Assembly: GCA_038133845.1 (NCBI GenBank)
Contig: JAYPUA010000011.1
Coordinates: 21,125 to 85,124, forward strand
Source of the DNA: JAYPUA01 sp038133845
GTDB taxonomy: Bacteria; SAR324; NAC60-12
DNA: 64,000 nucleotides
Direction: 5' to 3'
The position numbers and the translations under genes were made by a program. The notes beneath the pieces were generated by a model, which was given only the letters and a program-made list of their open reading frames with translations, ran no database searches and was not told the DNA's origin. Position 1 is the first letter of the stretch. Every line of letters begins with the position of its first letter. Positions 18,039 to 26,150 of the stretch are shown here, one piece after another.

Positions 18039-19061
18039 ATGGCCACGCTGAAAGACATCGCCAAGCATCTGGGACTCTCGACAACGACAGTCAGCCGCGC
18101 GCTGAACGACTTCCCGGAGGTCGGTCGAGACACCCGGGAGTTGGTCCAGAGAACCGCACAAGAGCTGGGGTATCACCCGAATCAATCTGCCCGCAAGCTC
18201 GTCACCGGGAAGTCCGGGATTGTGGCGATGGTCATCAAGGCTCCTCCCAACCGGCAGATTGACCCGAGCTTCTTTGAGGTGATGGGAGGCCTGAGCACCA
18301 AGCTGGCCGAGAAGGACATCGACCTGATCTTGCATGTGACCACAGGCCAAGACCCGATCAAGCCCTACCAGCGGCTGATTGACAAGCAGACCGTAGATGG
18401 GTTCATCCTCAACGCGCCTCTGGAGAACGACCCGCGGATCGACTTCCTTCGAGAACGAAAGTTCCCCTTCGTTGTTCATGGACGCGCCGGAGGAGAGGCG
18501 GACTATCCGTACTACGACATTGACAACTACGGCATCGGGTATTCGGCAACCACCCTGCTGCTGGACCTTGGACATCAGCAGATTGGCCTGCTGAACGGTC
18601 CGCTTCAGGCAGCCTTTGCGGTGGAGCGACTCCGGGGCTACACGGATGCAATGGAGGCGCGCGGCCTCTCTCCCAACCCTGAATTTCTTCGGCATCTGGA
18701 CATCCACCAACCGCAGAGTGCGATCAACATCGCCGGAGAGCTGCTGGAGCGTCCCAAACGCCCCACCGCGCTCCTGTGCTCCTCCAGCCTGATTGCCTAC
18801 AGCGCGGTGAAGGTGGCCAAGCTCGAAGGAATCCCGATTCCTCAACAGCTCTCCCTCATCGCCCATGATGATGACCTGCCGTTCCAGTCCGCCCTGCTGG
18901 AGCCTTCGTTGACGGTCACCCGCTCTCCCCTGCGCAGAGCGTGTGGTCCACTTTCGGAGATGATCTTCAAGCTGTTGGAGGGCGATGACCCTGCCTCGCT
19001 GCAACAGACCGAGCCGGTGGAGTTGGTGGTTCGCGACTCGACTGGACCGGCACCTTCCTGA
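18039..19061 (+). CDS. LacI-family transcriptional regulator of the mal locus
   Basis: Sugar-responsive repressor. The 340 residues comprise an N-terminal LacI helix-turn-helix (LKDIAKHLGLSTTTVSRALN, residues 4-23), the hinge YHPNQSARKLVTGKSG and a periplasmic-binding-protein-like effector domain with the family segment LLDLGHQQIGLLNGP. Its operators are very likely the two AAACGTTT sites upstream, one at the divergent mal promoter. It lies 12 bases before malK on the same strand, so it probably also controls its own transcription with malK. The effector is presumably maltose or another alpha-glucoside. Confidence 0.9.
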   Translation: MATLKDIAKHLGLSTTTVSRALNDFPEVGRDTRELVQRTAQELGYHPNQSARKLVTGKSGIVAMVIKAPPNRQIDPSFFEVMGGLSTKLAEKDIDLILHVTTGQDPIKPYQRLIDKQTVDGFILNAPLENDPRIDFLRERKFPFVVHGRAGGEADYPYYDIDNYGIGYSATTLLLDLGHQQIGLLNGPLQAAFAVERLRGYTDAMEARGLSPNPEFLRHLDIHQPQSAINIAGELLERPKRPTALLCSSSLIAYSAVKVAKLEGIPIPQQLSLIAHDDDLPFQSALLEPSLTVTRSPLRRACGPLSEMIFKLLEGDDPASLQQTEPVELVVRDSTGPAPS

Positions 19062-19073
19062 GCCCGTCGATCC

Positions 19074-20162
19074 GTGCCTCCTGCCCTTGAGATCCGCAAC
19101 CTGCGCAAGGCCTATGGCGACCTGCAGGTGCTACAAGACATCTCTGTTGCCATGGAAGCCGGAGAGTTTCTGGTGCTGGTGGGGCCTTCCGGATGTGGGA
19201 AATCGACGTTGCTGAACTGCATCGCCGGGCTGGAGGAGACCTCTGGTGGAGAGATCCTCATCGCCGGAAAGGAGGTGACTCAGGTCCCCCCCAGAGACCG
19301 GGACATCGCCATGGTGTTTCAGTCCTATGCGCTCTATCCGACAATGAGCGTTGCCGAGAACATCGGCTTCGGGATGAAGATCCGCAAGCTGCCCGGCGAG
19401 GAGCTGCGACAGCGTACGCAGGCCGTGGCCCAGATGCTTCAGTTGGAGCCTTTGCTGGATCGCCTGCCCAGCCAACTCTCCGGAGGTCAACGACAGCGCG
19501 TCGCCATGGGCCGTGCGCTGGTCCGTGAACCACACCTGTTTCTGTTTGACGAGCCGCTCTCCAACCTGGACGCGAAGCTCCGGGTCGAGATGCGCGCCGA
19601 GATCAAGCGCCTGCACCAGCAGACCGGGACGTCGATCGTCTACGTGACCCACGACCAGATCGAAGCGATGACGCTGGCCAGCCAGATCGTGCTCCTGCAC
19701 GAGGGCGTCATTCAGCAAATCGGTCCGCCCCGAGAGATCTACGAGCGTCCGGTCAACACCTTCGTCGCCGACTTCATCGGATCTCCTCCCATGAACCTGA
19801 TCCCGGGACACATCCTCCCGGAAGGCGTCCTCCAGTTTGGAGAGCGCCTCAGCCTCCCGCTGCCGGTCTTCTCGGAGCCCTTGCAGGCGCTGGCCGGGAA
19901 GCCGGTCATTGCAGGCATCCGCCCGGAACACTTCCTCCTGACCGACCCCGACGATCCGCAAGGGGTTCGCCTGAACGTGGTCATGGTGGAGAATGCCGGG
20001 GCCGATGCCTACATCACCGTGGACTTCGGGACGGCCACCGGGATCGTCCGGAGGTCCGGATACTCTTCGCTGCGCGCCGAGGATCAACTGAGCCTGAAGG
20101 TCGCTGCAGAGCACCTGAGTTTCTTCCATCCAGACACCTCACTCCGGGTCGCGCTCTCCTGA
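19074..20162 (+). CDS. malK: Sugar ABC transporter ATPase MalK
   Basis: ATPase that energises MalFG. The 362 residues contain Walker A GPSGCGKSTLLN (near residue 38), a Q-loop VFQSYALYPTMSV, signature LSGGQRQRVAMGRAL, Walker B LFLFDEPLSNLDAKLR, the switch His in YVTHDQIEAMT, and a C-terminal MOI/TOBE domain with AGIRPEHF. The start is GTG at 19074, 12 bases after the regulator stop. It may also serve other CUT1 sugar importers, as MalK/UgpC/MsmK ATPases often do. Confidence 0.92.
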   Translation: MPPALEIRNLRKAYGDLQVLQDISVAMEAGEFLVLVGPSGCGKSTLLNCIAGLEETSGGEILIAGKEVTQVPPRDRDIAMVFQSYALYPTMSVAENIGFGMKIRKLPGEELRQRTQAVAQMLQLEPLLDRLPSQLSGGQRQRVAMGRALVREPHLFLFDEPLSNLDAKLRVEMRAEIKRLHQQTGTSIVYVTHDQIEAMTLASQIVLLHEGVIQQIGPPREIYERPVNTFVADFIGSPPMNLIPGHILPEGVLQFGERLSLPLPVFSEPLQALAGKPVIAGIRPEHFLLTDPDDPQGVRLNVVMVENAGADAYITVDFGTATGIVRRSGYSSLRAEDQLSLKVAAEHLSFFHPDTSLRVALS

Positions 20163-20263
20163 CCTGGGAGCTTGTGGCCCGGAGAGCCCCCTGCCTTCAC
20201 ACGAGCGCTCGCCTCATGAAGAGACAGCGCGCCCTTGCCCACGCTGCAGCGCTGAGCTCCTGC

Positions 20264-20292
20264 TTGACTGAAGGCCTGGGAAAAACTATCCT
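20264..20292 (+). promoter_or_regulatory. Sigma-70 promoter for aroG
   Basis: TTGACT, a 17-base spacer and TATCCT; the predicted start is about 53 bases before the aroG ATG at 20353. The whole malK-aroG gap (20163-20352) otherwise shows no gene. Confidence 0.6.
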
Positions 20293-20352
20293 CTCCGGAG
20301 TTGAAATCACCCCAAACCTTGGCCTCGCGAGGTCATTCCCATCATCCGAACC

Positions 20353-21399
20353 ATGCAGAACACGAACGACCTGAACGTCATCGCCACCACGCCGCTCACT
20401 CCTCCCAGCGTCCTGAAGGAGCGGCTGCCGATGACCGAAGCAGCCAACCGGACCGTTCTCGAAGGGCGTCAGGCGGTGCAGAGGATTCTTGACCGGACGG
20501 ACCGCCGGATGCTGGTGGTGGTCGGGCCTTGCTCGATTCACGACCCCCAGATTGCCCTCGACTATGCCCAGCGACTCAAGGGGTTGGCCGAAGAGGTCTC
20601 GGACTCCATGCTGTTGGTGATGCGCGTGTACTTTGAGAAGCCCCGGACCACGGTGGGCTGGAAGGGGCTGATCAACGATCCGGACCTGGACGGTTCTCAC
20701 AAGATGGAGAAGGGCATCCGGCTGGCGCGTCAGATCCTGCTGGAGGTGAATGAGATGGGGGTGCCCGCGGCTACGGAGACTCTGGATCCGATCACCCCGC
20801 AGTACCTGGCGGAGCTGATCGCCTGGAGTGCGATCGGAGCCCGGACCACCGAGTCACAGACCCACCGGGAGATGGCGAGTGGGTTGTCGATGCCGATTGG
20901 GTTCAAGAATGGAACGGACGGGAGCCTGGATGTGGCGATCAACGCCATGCAGGCGGCGCAGGAGCCCCACCACTTTCTGGGGATTGATCCACAGGGCAAC
21001 ACGGCGGTCATCCAGACCCGGGGCAATCGCTACGGACACATCGTCTTGCGTGGAGGCAAGAACGGTCCGAACTTCAACTCTGTCTTTGTGAAGGAGACCG
21101 AAGCCCAGCTGGAACAGGCCGGGCTTCCGGGAAGGATCATGATCGACTGCAACCACGCGAACTCCGGGAAGGATCCGTATCAGCAGCCTCTGGTGATGCG
21201 TGACCTGATTCACCAGATCGATGACGGAAACCAGTCCATCATCGGCGTGATGATCGAGAGCAACCTGGAGGGAGGCAACCAGAAGGCCTCTCCGGAGATG
21301 AAGTACGGGGTCTCGATCACCGACGCCTGCATCGACTGGGGCTCCACCCGGAAGATGCTGCTGGACACTCATCATGCCCTGCAGCGCCTTCAGACGTAG
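20353..21399 (+). CDS. aroG: 3-deoxy-7-phosphoheptulonate synthase (class I)
   Basis: Condenses phosphoenolpyruvate and erythrose 4-phosphate, the first step of the shikimate pathway. The 348 residues match the E. coli AroF/G/H class: VVVGPCSIHD near residue 57, RVYFEKPRTTVGWKGLINDP, then GARTTESQTHRE, IQTRGNRYGHIVLRGG, IMIDCNHANSGKD with the metal His, and MIESNLEGGNQ. Which aromatic amino acid inhibits it cannot be read from sequence by eye, so the symbol is a class label. It converges with the aldo/keto reductase gene, overlapping by 10 bases. Confidence 0.93.
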   Translation: MQNTNDLNVIATTPLTPPSVLKERLPMTEAANRTVLEGRQAVQRILDRTDRRMLVVVGPCSIHDPQIALDYAQRLKGLAEEVSDSMLLVMRVYFEKPRTTVGWKGLINDPDLDGSHKMEKGIRLARQILLEVNEMGVPAATETLDPITPQYLAELIAWSAIGARTTESQTHREMASGLSMPIGFKNGTDGSLDVAINAMQAAQEPHHFLGIDPQGNTAVIQTRGNRYGHIVLRGGKNGPNFNSVFVKETEAQLEQAGLPGRIMIDCNHANSGKDPYQQPLVMRDLIHQIDDGNQSIIGVMIESNLEGGNQKASPEMKYGVSITDACIDWGSTRKMLLDTHHALQRLQT

Positions 21400-22412
21400 C
21401 AGGGGCGTCCGGTGATCGGGTAGCGCGGGTCGTTGTATCCTGGTGTGGAGGGATGTCCGATGGACACCAGCGAGTCGAGCAAAGCCTCGTCCTCGTGGGT
21501 GAATTCGTGGCTCATCGCGTTCACATAGTCGACCCACTGCTCAAAGGTCCGCGGACCTGCGATTGGGCTGGTCACAATCTGGTTGTTCAGCAGCCAGAGC
21601 AGAGCAAAGGCGAGCAGGGGCATGCCCTTCGCCTGAGCGTGCTGCCCTAGCGTCTCGGCAATCTTCATCGACTCTTCCCGGAATTCGGTCTCCATCATCC
21701 GCGTGTCCTTGCGTCCGGCACGGGTGGAAGGATCCGGAGCCTTTCCCGCCTGATACTTTCCGGTCAGAATGCCCCGGGCGATTGGGGAGTACGGCGCGAC
21801 CCCCAACCCGTAGCGTGCACACGCCGGGAGCACTTCGACCTCCGGCATGCGATTCAACGCGTTGTAGTAGGGCTGACAGATGCTGGGACGTGGCACTCCC
21901 GCCTGCTCTGCCAGACGAACGAACTCTGCGATCTGCCACCCCCTGTAGTTCGAGACGCCCCAGTGCAGCACCTTGCCGGAGGACATCACCAGCCCCAGCG
22001 TCTCCACCACCTCCTCAAGCCGGGTGAAGTCATCCGGATAGTGCAGATACCAGATGTCCAGATAGTCGGTATCCAGGCGCTTCAGGCTGTCGTCCAGCGC
22101 CTTCATCATCCACTTGCGGTTGTGTCCGCGCTGATGGACATCGTCTCCCATCGCGTTGCCCACCTTGCTCGCCAGCACCCAGCGGTCCCGGTTTGAGGCG
22201 ATCGCCTCGCCGACAATCTTCTCCGACTCTCCGAGGTTGTAGACGTCTGCGGTGTCGATGAAGTTGCAACCCTGCTCGAAGGCATGGTCAATGATCTTCC
22301 GGGACTCGGTAGCGTCGGTAGCGCCTCCGAACATCATGGTGCCCAGGCACAGGGGCGAGACCCGGAGACCGGAATCTCCGAGGTTTCTTCGGTCAGTGAG
22401 CGTAAATTTCAT
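21390..22412 (-). CDS. Aldo/keto reductase
   Basis: NADPH-dependent oxidoreductase with the AKR (beta/alpha)8 fold; 340 residues. Visible motifs are LGTMMFGGATD, NFIDTADVYNLGESE with the catalytic Asp and Tyr, VLASKVGNAMGD with the catalytic Lys, and DYLDIWYLHYPDD with the catalytic His. The C-terminal half has SPIARGILTGKY. This resembles the YghZ/Gcy-like AKR group that includes potassium-channel beta-subunit relatives. The substrate is unknown. The ATG at 22412 begins the family-typical MKFTLTDRRNLGDSGLRVS. A 46-codon ORF ends 20 bases upstream and may be cotranscribed. Confidence 0.88.
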   Translation of the reverse strand: MKFTLTDRRNLGDSGLRVSPLCLGTMMFGGATDATESRKIIDHAFEQGCNFIDTADVYNLGESEKIVGEAIASNRDRWVLASKVGNAMGDDVHQRGHNRKWMMKALDDSLKRLDTDYLDIWYLHYPDDFTRLEEVVETLGLVMSSGKVLHWGVSNYRGWQIAEFVRLAEQAGVPRPSICQPYYNALNRMPEVEVLPACARYGLGVAPYSPIARGILTGKYQAGKAPDPSTRAGRKDTRMMETEFREESMKIAETLGQHAQAKGMPLLAFALLWLLNNQIVTSPIAGPRTFEQWVDYVNAMSHEFTHEDEALLDSLVSIGHPSTPGYNDPRYPITGRPCYV

Positions 22413-22431
22413 CAGGGCGCGGGGAATGGGT

Positions 22432-22572
22432 TCAGCCTTCAGGCCAGAGGGTTTCCGGGAGGTGCTCCGAGGTAGGATCGAAGCCTTCGGACTGTAGCCT
22501 CCGGGCGAGTCCAAAGTGTTCCAGCATCAGCAGGAAGCCTTCCAGCATTTTGTCTACAAGAGTGTTCCACAT
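22432..22572 (-). CDS. Small ORF, 46 residues, unknown
   Basis: ATG at 22572 runs to TGA at 22432. The peptide begins MWNTLVDKMLEGFLLMLEHF, an amphipathic helix-like start, and ends TLWPEG, with acidic residues in between. GAGAAGG lies about 8 bases before the ATG on this strand, a good ribosome binding site. It sits between the EamA transporter gene and the aldo/keto reductase gene, all on the same strand. I recognise no family. It may be a real small protein or chance. Confidence 0.4.
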   Translation of the reverse strand: MWNTLVDKMLEGFLLMLEHFGLARRLQSEGFDPTSEHLPETLWPEG

Positions 22573-22657
22573 GGCAACAACCTTCTCAAGAGTCTCAGGA
22601 ATGGACCAGGGTTCATGAGCCTCTTCGCAAGTTTGATGCCCAAGCCCTCCTCTGAGC

Positions 22658-23554
22658 TCAGGAAGGGGCTCGCTGTCGCCAGGCCTGCCAGAGTCTCCCG
22701 TCCAGAATCATCAGGCCCAGCGCCAGCAAAACCATCCCGGAGGCCTTCTCCGAGGACAGGGATTCTCCCAGCAGGGCGACTCCCAGCAGGTTGGCGCTGA
22801 CCGGAACCAGCAGGGTGACCAGCAGCAGGTTGGTTGGCCCGGCAAGTTCCAGGATGCGGAAAAACAGCAGATAGGCGTAGCCGGTGCTGAGCAGAGACAG
22901 CCCCAGCAAGGCTCCCCAGACCGTCTCCGAAGGCATCGCCTCCGGAAGGCCGTCAAGGAAGTAGGTGGGGAGGAGCAGCCACACCGTCGAGGCGCAGAGC
23001 ATCCCGGTTGCCGACTGCAGGGCAGGAACTCCCTCGAGGCGCAGCTTGCTGAAGCTCCCGGCCATGCCATAGCACACGGTGGCCCCAAAGACTGCGACCT
23101 CTGCCCAGAGGTGGTCACCAATCTCCTGCAGCGCGCTGAGGCCAATCATCCAGGCCACTCCGGAGAGCCCGATCAGCACGCCCACAACCTTGCGGAGCGT
23201 CATGCGCTCATCCGGGAGAGCGAAGTGGGCGATCACGATGCCGGAGAACGGAGTGGCTGCGTTGAGGATGGAGGCCAACCCGCTGCTGATTGACTGCTGT
23301 CCAAAGACAATCAGGCTGAACGGGAGCACGTTGTTGAGCAGGCCGAGCACCAGGTAGGTGGCCCCATAACGCTGCCAGTCCAGACGCAAGCCCCGGAGTT
23401 TCAGGATCAGCAGCAGAAAGCCTGCCGCCAAGGCGACCCGGCAGAATACCGTGCTCAGCACCGGCAACTCGCGGAGAGAGATCGCGTTGAAGAAGAACGA
23501 ACCGCCCCAGATTCCGGACAGGATCAGCAGGAGCCCCCAGGCCTTCAGGCTCAT
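22658..23554 (-). CDS. EamA/DMT-superfamily transporter
   Basis: A membrane protein of 298 residues with ten hydrophobic segments in two repeated EamA halves (first half starting WGLLLILSGIWGGSFFFNAIS, second around WAEVAVFGATVCYGMAGSFSKL). Members export amino acids, metabolites or drugs; the substrate here is unknown. The ATG at 23554 overlaps the hemF stop (ATGA), so it is translationally coupled to hemF. A GTG at 23572 would add six residues inside hemF and is less likely. Confidence 0.88.
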   Translation of the reverse strand: MSLKAWGLLLILSGIWGGSFFFNAISLRELPVLSTVFCRVALAAGFLLLILKLRGLRLDWQRYGATYLVLGLLNNVLPFSLIVFGQQSISSGLASILNAATPFSGIVIAHFALPDERMTLRKVVGVLIGLSGVAWMIGLSALQEIGDHLWAEVAVFGATVCYGMAGSFSKLRLEGVPALQSATGMLCASTVWLLLPTYFLDGLPEAMPSETVWGALLGLSLLSTGYAYLLFFRILELAGPTNLLLVTLLVPVSANLLGVALLGESLSSEKASGMVLLALGLMILDGRLWQAWRQRAPS

Positions 23555-24468
23555 GCCATGCCGTTCAGCCACTCCTGCGGCTGGTAGTAGCGCTGCATCT
23601 GCTCGTGAGGAGATCCCGGGTCCGGATGCCAGTCGTAGCGGAAGTGGACCTCCGGAGGAAGCGACATGAGGATCGACTCGATCCGGCCGTTGGTCTTGAG
23701 GCCAAAAAGCGTTCCGCGATCATAGACCAGGTTGAACTCGACGTAGCGCCCCCGGCGGATCAACTGAAACTGCTTGTCTGCCTCTGTGAACGGCTCCTCC
23801 CGACGCCTCTGCACAATGGGCAGGTAGGCCTCCAGGAAGGCGTCGCCGACCCTCCGCACCAGGTCGGCGTGGCGTGGATCGTTGCCGTCGAGGTAGTCGA
23901 AGAAGACCCCGCCCACCCCGCGCATTTCTCCACGATGTGCCACGGTGAAGTATTCGTCGCACCAGCGCTTGTACTCTGCATAGGATCCCGGAATCGCGGC
24001 CTCACAGGCCTGATGAAGCGTCTGGTGGAATGCCTGGAAGTCCTCCGGGTGAGGGTAGTACGGAGTGAGGTCCACCCCGCCTCCGAACCAGCAGGCTCCG
24101 GATTCGGTCTCAAAGGTGCGGACGTTCATGTGCACCGTCGGCACTCGGGGAGAGCGGGGGTGAACCACGAGGGAGATCCCACATGCGGCAAACGGAGCTT
24201 GCGGGGTGTTCAGTTGACGCGCCACGGCCTCGCTCATCTCACCGTGCACCACGGAGATGTTGACACCGCCCTTCTCAAAGAAGCTCCCCTCCAGCACCCG
24301 GGTTCGCCCGCCTCCGCCTTCAGGACGCTCCCAGAGGTCCTCGTGGAAACACTGCGTGTCCTCCTGCTCCAGCGCCTGGCAGATGCGGTCCTGCAACGTT
24401 TTGACATAAAGTTCCATCTCCCGGAAACGTGCCGAAAGCTCCATGAATTTCTCCGATTTGATTGACAT
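23551..24468 (-). CDS. hemF: Oxygen-dependent coproporphyrinogen III oxidase
   Basis: Oxidatively decarboxylates coproporphyrinogen III to protoporphyrinogen IX with O2. The 305 residues carry the family blocks FHEDLWERPEGGGGRTRVLEG, GVNISVVHG, FAACGISLVVHPRSPRVPTVHMN, WFGGGVDLTPYYP, GVGGVFFDYL and GRYVEFNLVYDRGTLFGL. Because it needs oxygen, it implies aerobic or microaerobic growth. It is divergent from ilvC across a 71-base region and coupled to a downstream EamA transporter. Confidence 0.96.
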   Translation of the reverse strand: MSIKSEKFMELSARFREMELYVKTLQDRICQALEQEDTQCFHEDLWERPEGGGGRTRVLEGSFFEKGGVNISVVHGEMSEAVARQLNTPQAPFAACGISLVVHPRSPRVPTVHMNVRTFETESGACWFGGGVDLTPYYPHPEDFQAFHQTLHQACEAAIPGSYAEYKRWCDEYFTVAHRGEMRGVGGVFFDYLDGNDPRHADLVRRVGDAFLEAYLPIVQRRREEPFTEADKQFQLIRRGRYVEFNLVYDRGTLFGLKTNGRIESILMSLPPEVHFRYDWHPDPGSPHEQMQRYYQPQEWLNGMA

Positions 24469-24489
24469 TTCTTCCCAGCCCCTTATATT
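24462..24489 (+). promoter_or_regulatory. Sigma-70 promoter for ilvC
   Basis: TTGACA (24462-24467), a 16-base spacer and TATATT (24484-24489), with the predicted start about 45 bases before ilvC. The -35 box overlaps the first codons of the divergent hemF, so expression of the two may interfere. Confidence 0.65.
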
Positions 24490-24539
24490 TCAAAAGTTTT
24501 ACACCTGACCGACAGACACTGCAAACCATTGGAGTTTGA

Positions 24540-25589
24540 ATGAAAGAGATCGAAATCAACGGGATCAAGGAAACCATCATTGAGCGCTCAGACTACCCGA
24601 TCGAGCGTTGCAAGGAAATCCTGAGCAATCAGACGACCACCATTCTGGGCTACGGTCCTCAAGGACGCGGTCAGGGGCTGAACATGCGGGACCAGGGGTT
24701 CAACGTGATCCTCGGGCTGCGCAAGGGGGGCAGCTGGGAGAAGGCGAAGGCCGACGGCTGGGTTGAGGGCGAGAACCTCTTTGAGATCGAGGAAGCGGTA
24801 CAAAAAGCCGACATCCTGCAGTTCCTGCTCTCCGATGCCGGACAGATTCAGATGTGGCCGACCGTGAAAGCGAACCTCAAACCCGGAGCGGCCCTCTACT
24901 TTTCACATGGTTTCGGGATCGTCTTTCACCAGGATACGAAGATCATTCCTCCCGAGGACATCGACGTGATCCTGGTGGCCCCGAAAGGCTCCGGACTGAC
25001 CGTCCGCACGCACTTCCTCGCCGGTCGCGGGATCAACTCCTCCTTTGCCATCCACCAGGACTCCACCGGGACTGCGCGGGACCGCTGTATCGCCACGGCG
25101 TTTGCCATTGGCTCCGGACACCTGTTTGAGACGACCTTCGAGCGAGAGGTGCACAGCGACCTCACCGGAGAGCGCTGCGTGCTGATGGGCATGCTGCAGG
25201 GCGCGTTTCTGGCACAGTACGAGGTCCTCCGGGAGCACGGGCACTCTCCCTCCGAGGCCTACAACGAGACCATTGAAGAGGCCCTGCAGAGCCTCTACCC
25301 CCTGGTCTCGGAGAAGGGCATGGACTGGATGTACGCCAACTGCTCGACCACCGCACAGCGAGGGGCGTTGGACTGGGCACCGCGCTTCTACAAGGCCATC
25401 AAGCCGGTGGTGGAAGAGTGCTATCAGAGCGTCATCAGCGGGAACGAGGCTCGGCTCTCCATTGAATCGAACTCCCGCTCCGATTACCGCGTTCAGCTGG
25501 AGAAGGAGCTGGCGGAGATCGACGCTCAGGAGATGTGGCAAGCCGGAAAGCTGCTCCGCCCGCTGCGTCCGGAAAACGCCGAGGTCTGA
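24540..25589 (+). CDS. ilvC: Ketol-acid reductoisomerase
   Basis: Converts acetolactate or acetohydroxybutyrate to dihydroxy acids in branched-chain amino-acid synthesis, with NAD(P)H and Mg. The 349 residues show the nucleotide-binding loop GYGPQGRGQGLNMRDQG (near residue 37), ILVAPKGSGLTVR, DLTGERCVLMGMLQGAF with Mg ligands, and CSTTAQRGALDW. GPQGRGQ replaces the common GSQGHAH, and the spacing is like the Bacteroidetes-type branch of class I enzymes rather than the usual proteobacterial form. It is followed by a strong hairpin terminator. Confidence 0.94.
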   Translation: MKEIEINGIKETIIERSDYPIERCKEILSNQTTTILGYGPQGRGQGLNMRDQGFNVILGLRKGGSWEKAKADGWVEGENLFEIEEAVQKADILQFLLSDAGQIQMWPTVKANLKPGAALYFSHGFGIVFHQDTKIIPPEDIDVILVAPKGSGLTVRTHFLAGRGINSSFAIHQDSTGTARDRCIATAFAIGSGHLFETTFEREVHSDLTGERCVLMGMLQGAFLAQYEVLREHGHSPSEAYNETIEEALQSLYPLVSEKGMDWMYANCSTTAQRGALDWAPRFYKAIKPVVEECYQSVISGNEARLSIESNSRSDYRVQLEKELAEIDAQEMWQAGKLLRPLRPENAEV

Positions 25590-25595
25590 CCTCAC

Positions 25596-25619
25596 GACCC
25601 GGGTCCGCGGCCCCGGGTC
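25596..25619 (+). terminator. Hairpin terminator after ilvC
   Basis: GACCCGGG, an 8-base loop, then CCCGGGTC: a perfect 8-bp GC-rich stem 6 bases after the ilvC stop, followed by a pyrimidine-rich stretch. Confidence 0.6.
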
Positions 25620-25649
25620 TCTCCCCTCCTTCCTTCGCTTCTGTTGGTG

Positions 25650-26123
25650 ATGCAGTACTGGTTGATGAAGTCCGAACCCAACGTCTTCTCTCTGCAAGAC
25701 CTGCGGGAGTGCCCCAACCAGACGGAGCCGTGGGATGGTGTTCGCAACTACCAGGCCCGGAACTTCATGAAGGACCAAATGCGTGTGGGGGACCGGGTCC
25801 TCTTCTATCACAGCAACATCAACCCCGGAGTGGCCGGCACAGCGACCATCGCCAGTGAACCCTACCCCGACGCCACCAGTTGGGATCCGGAGAGCAAGTA
25901 CTTCGACCCGAAGAGTACTCCGGAAAATCCGCGCTGGTTCCTCGTGGATGTGCGTTTTGAGGCCGAATTTTCCCGGCCTGTTCCCTTGGCAGAACTGCGT
26001 GAAGCCCCGGGGCTGGAGGACATGCTGCTGCTCCGCAAGGGACAGCGCCTCTCGATTCAGCCGGTGACAGAGGCAGAGTTTCACATCATCGAAGCGTTGG
26101 GCCAACGTCCCGCCTCCACATAG
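25650..26123 (+). CDS. EVE-domain protein
   Basis: A 157-residue single EVE domain, the PUA-like fold that binds modified bases (in DNA or tRNA). Family landmarks are YWLMKSEPNVFSLQDL at the start, WDGVRNYQARNFMKDQMRVGDRVLFYHSN, then GVAGTATIASEPYPD and WFLVDVRFEAEFSRPVPLAELR. The ATG at 25650 is chosen over in-frame TTG and GTG at 25644 and 25647. There is no restriction-modification gene nearby, so a housekeeping role, as for the widespread stand-alone EVE (THYN1-like) proteins, is likeliest. Confidence 0.92.
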   Translation: MQYWLMKSEPNVFSLQDLRECPNQTEPWDGVRNYQARNFMKDQMRVGDRVLFYHSNINPGVAGTATIASEPYPDATSWDPESKYFDPKSTPENPRWFLVDVRFEAEFSRPVPLAELREAPGLEDMLLLRKGQRLSIQPVTEAEFHIIEALGQRPAST

Positions 26124-26150
26124 CCTCCGCCTCTAAAATCGGAACGTGAC

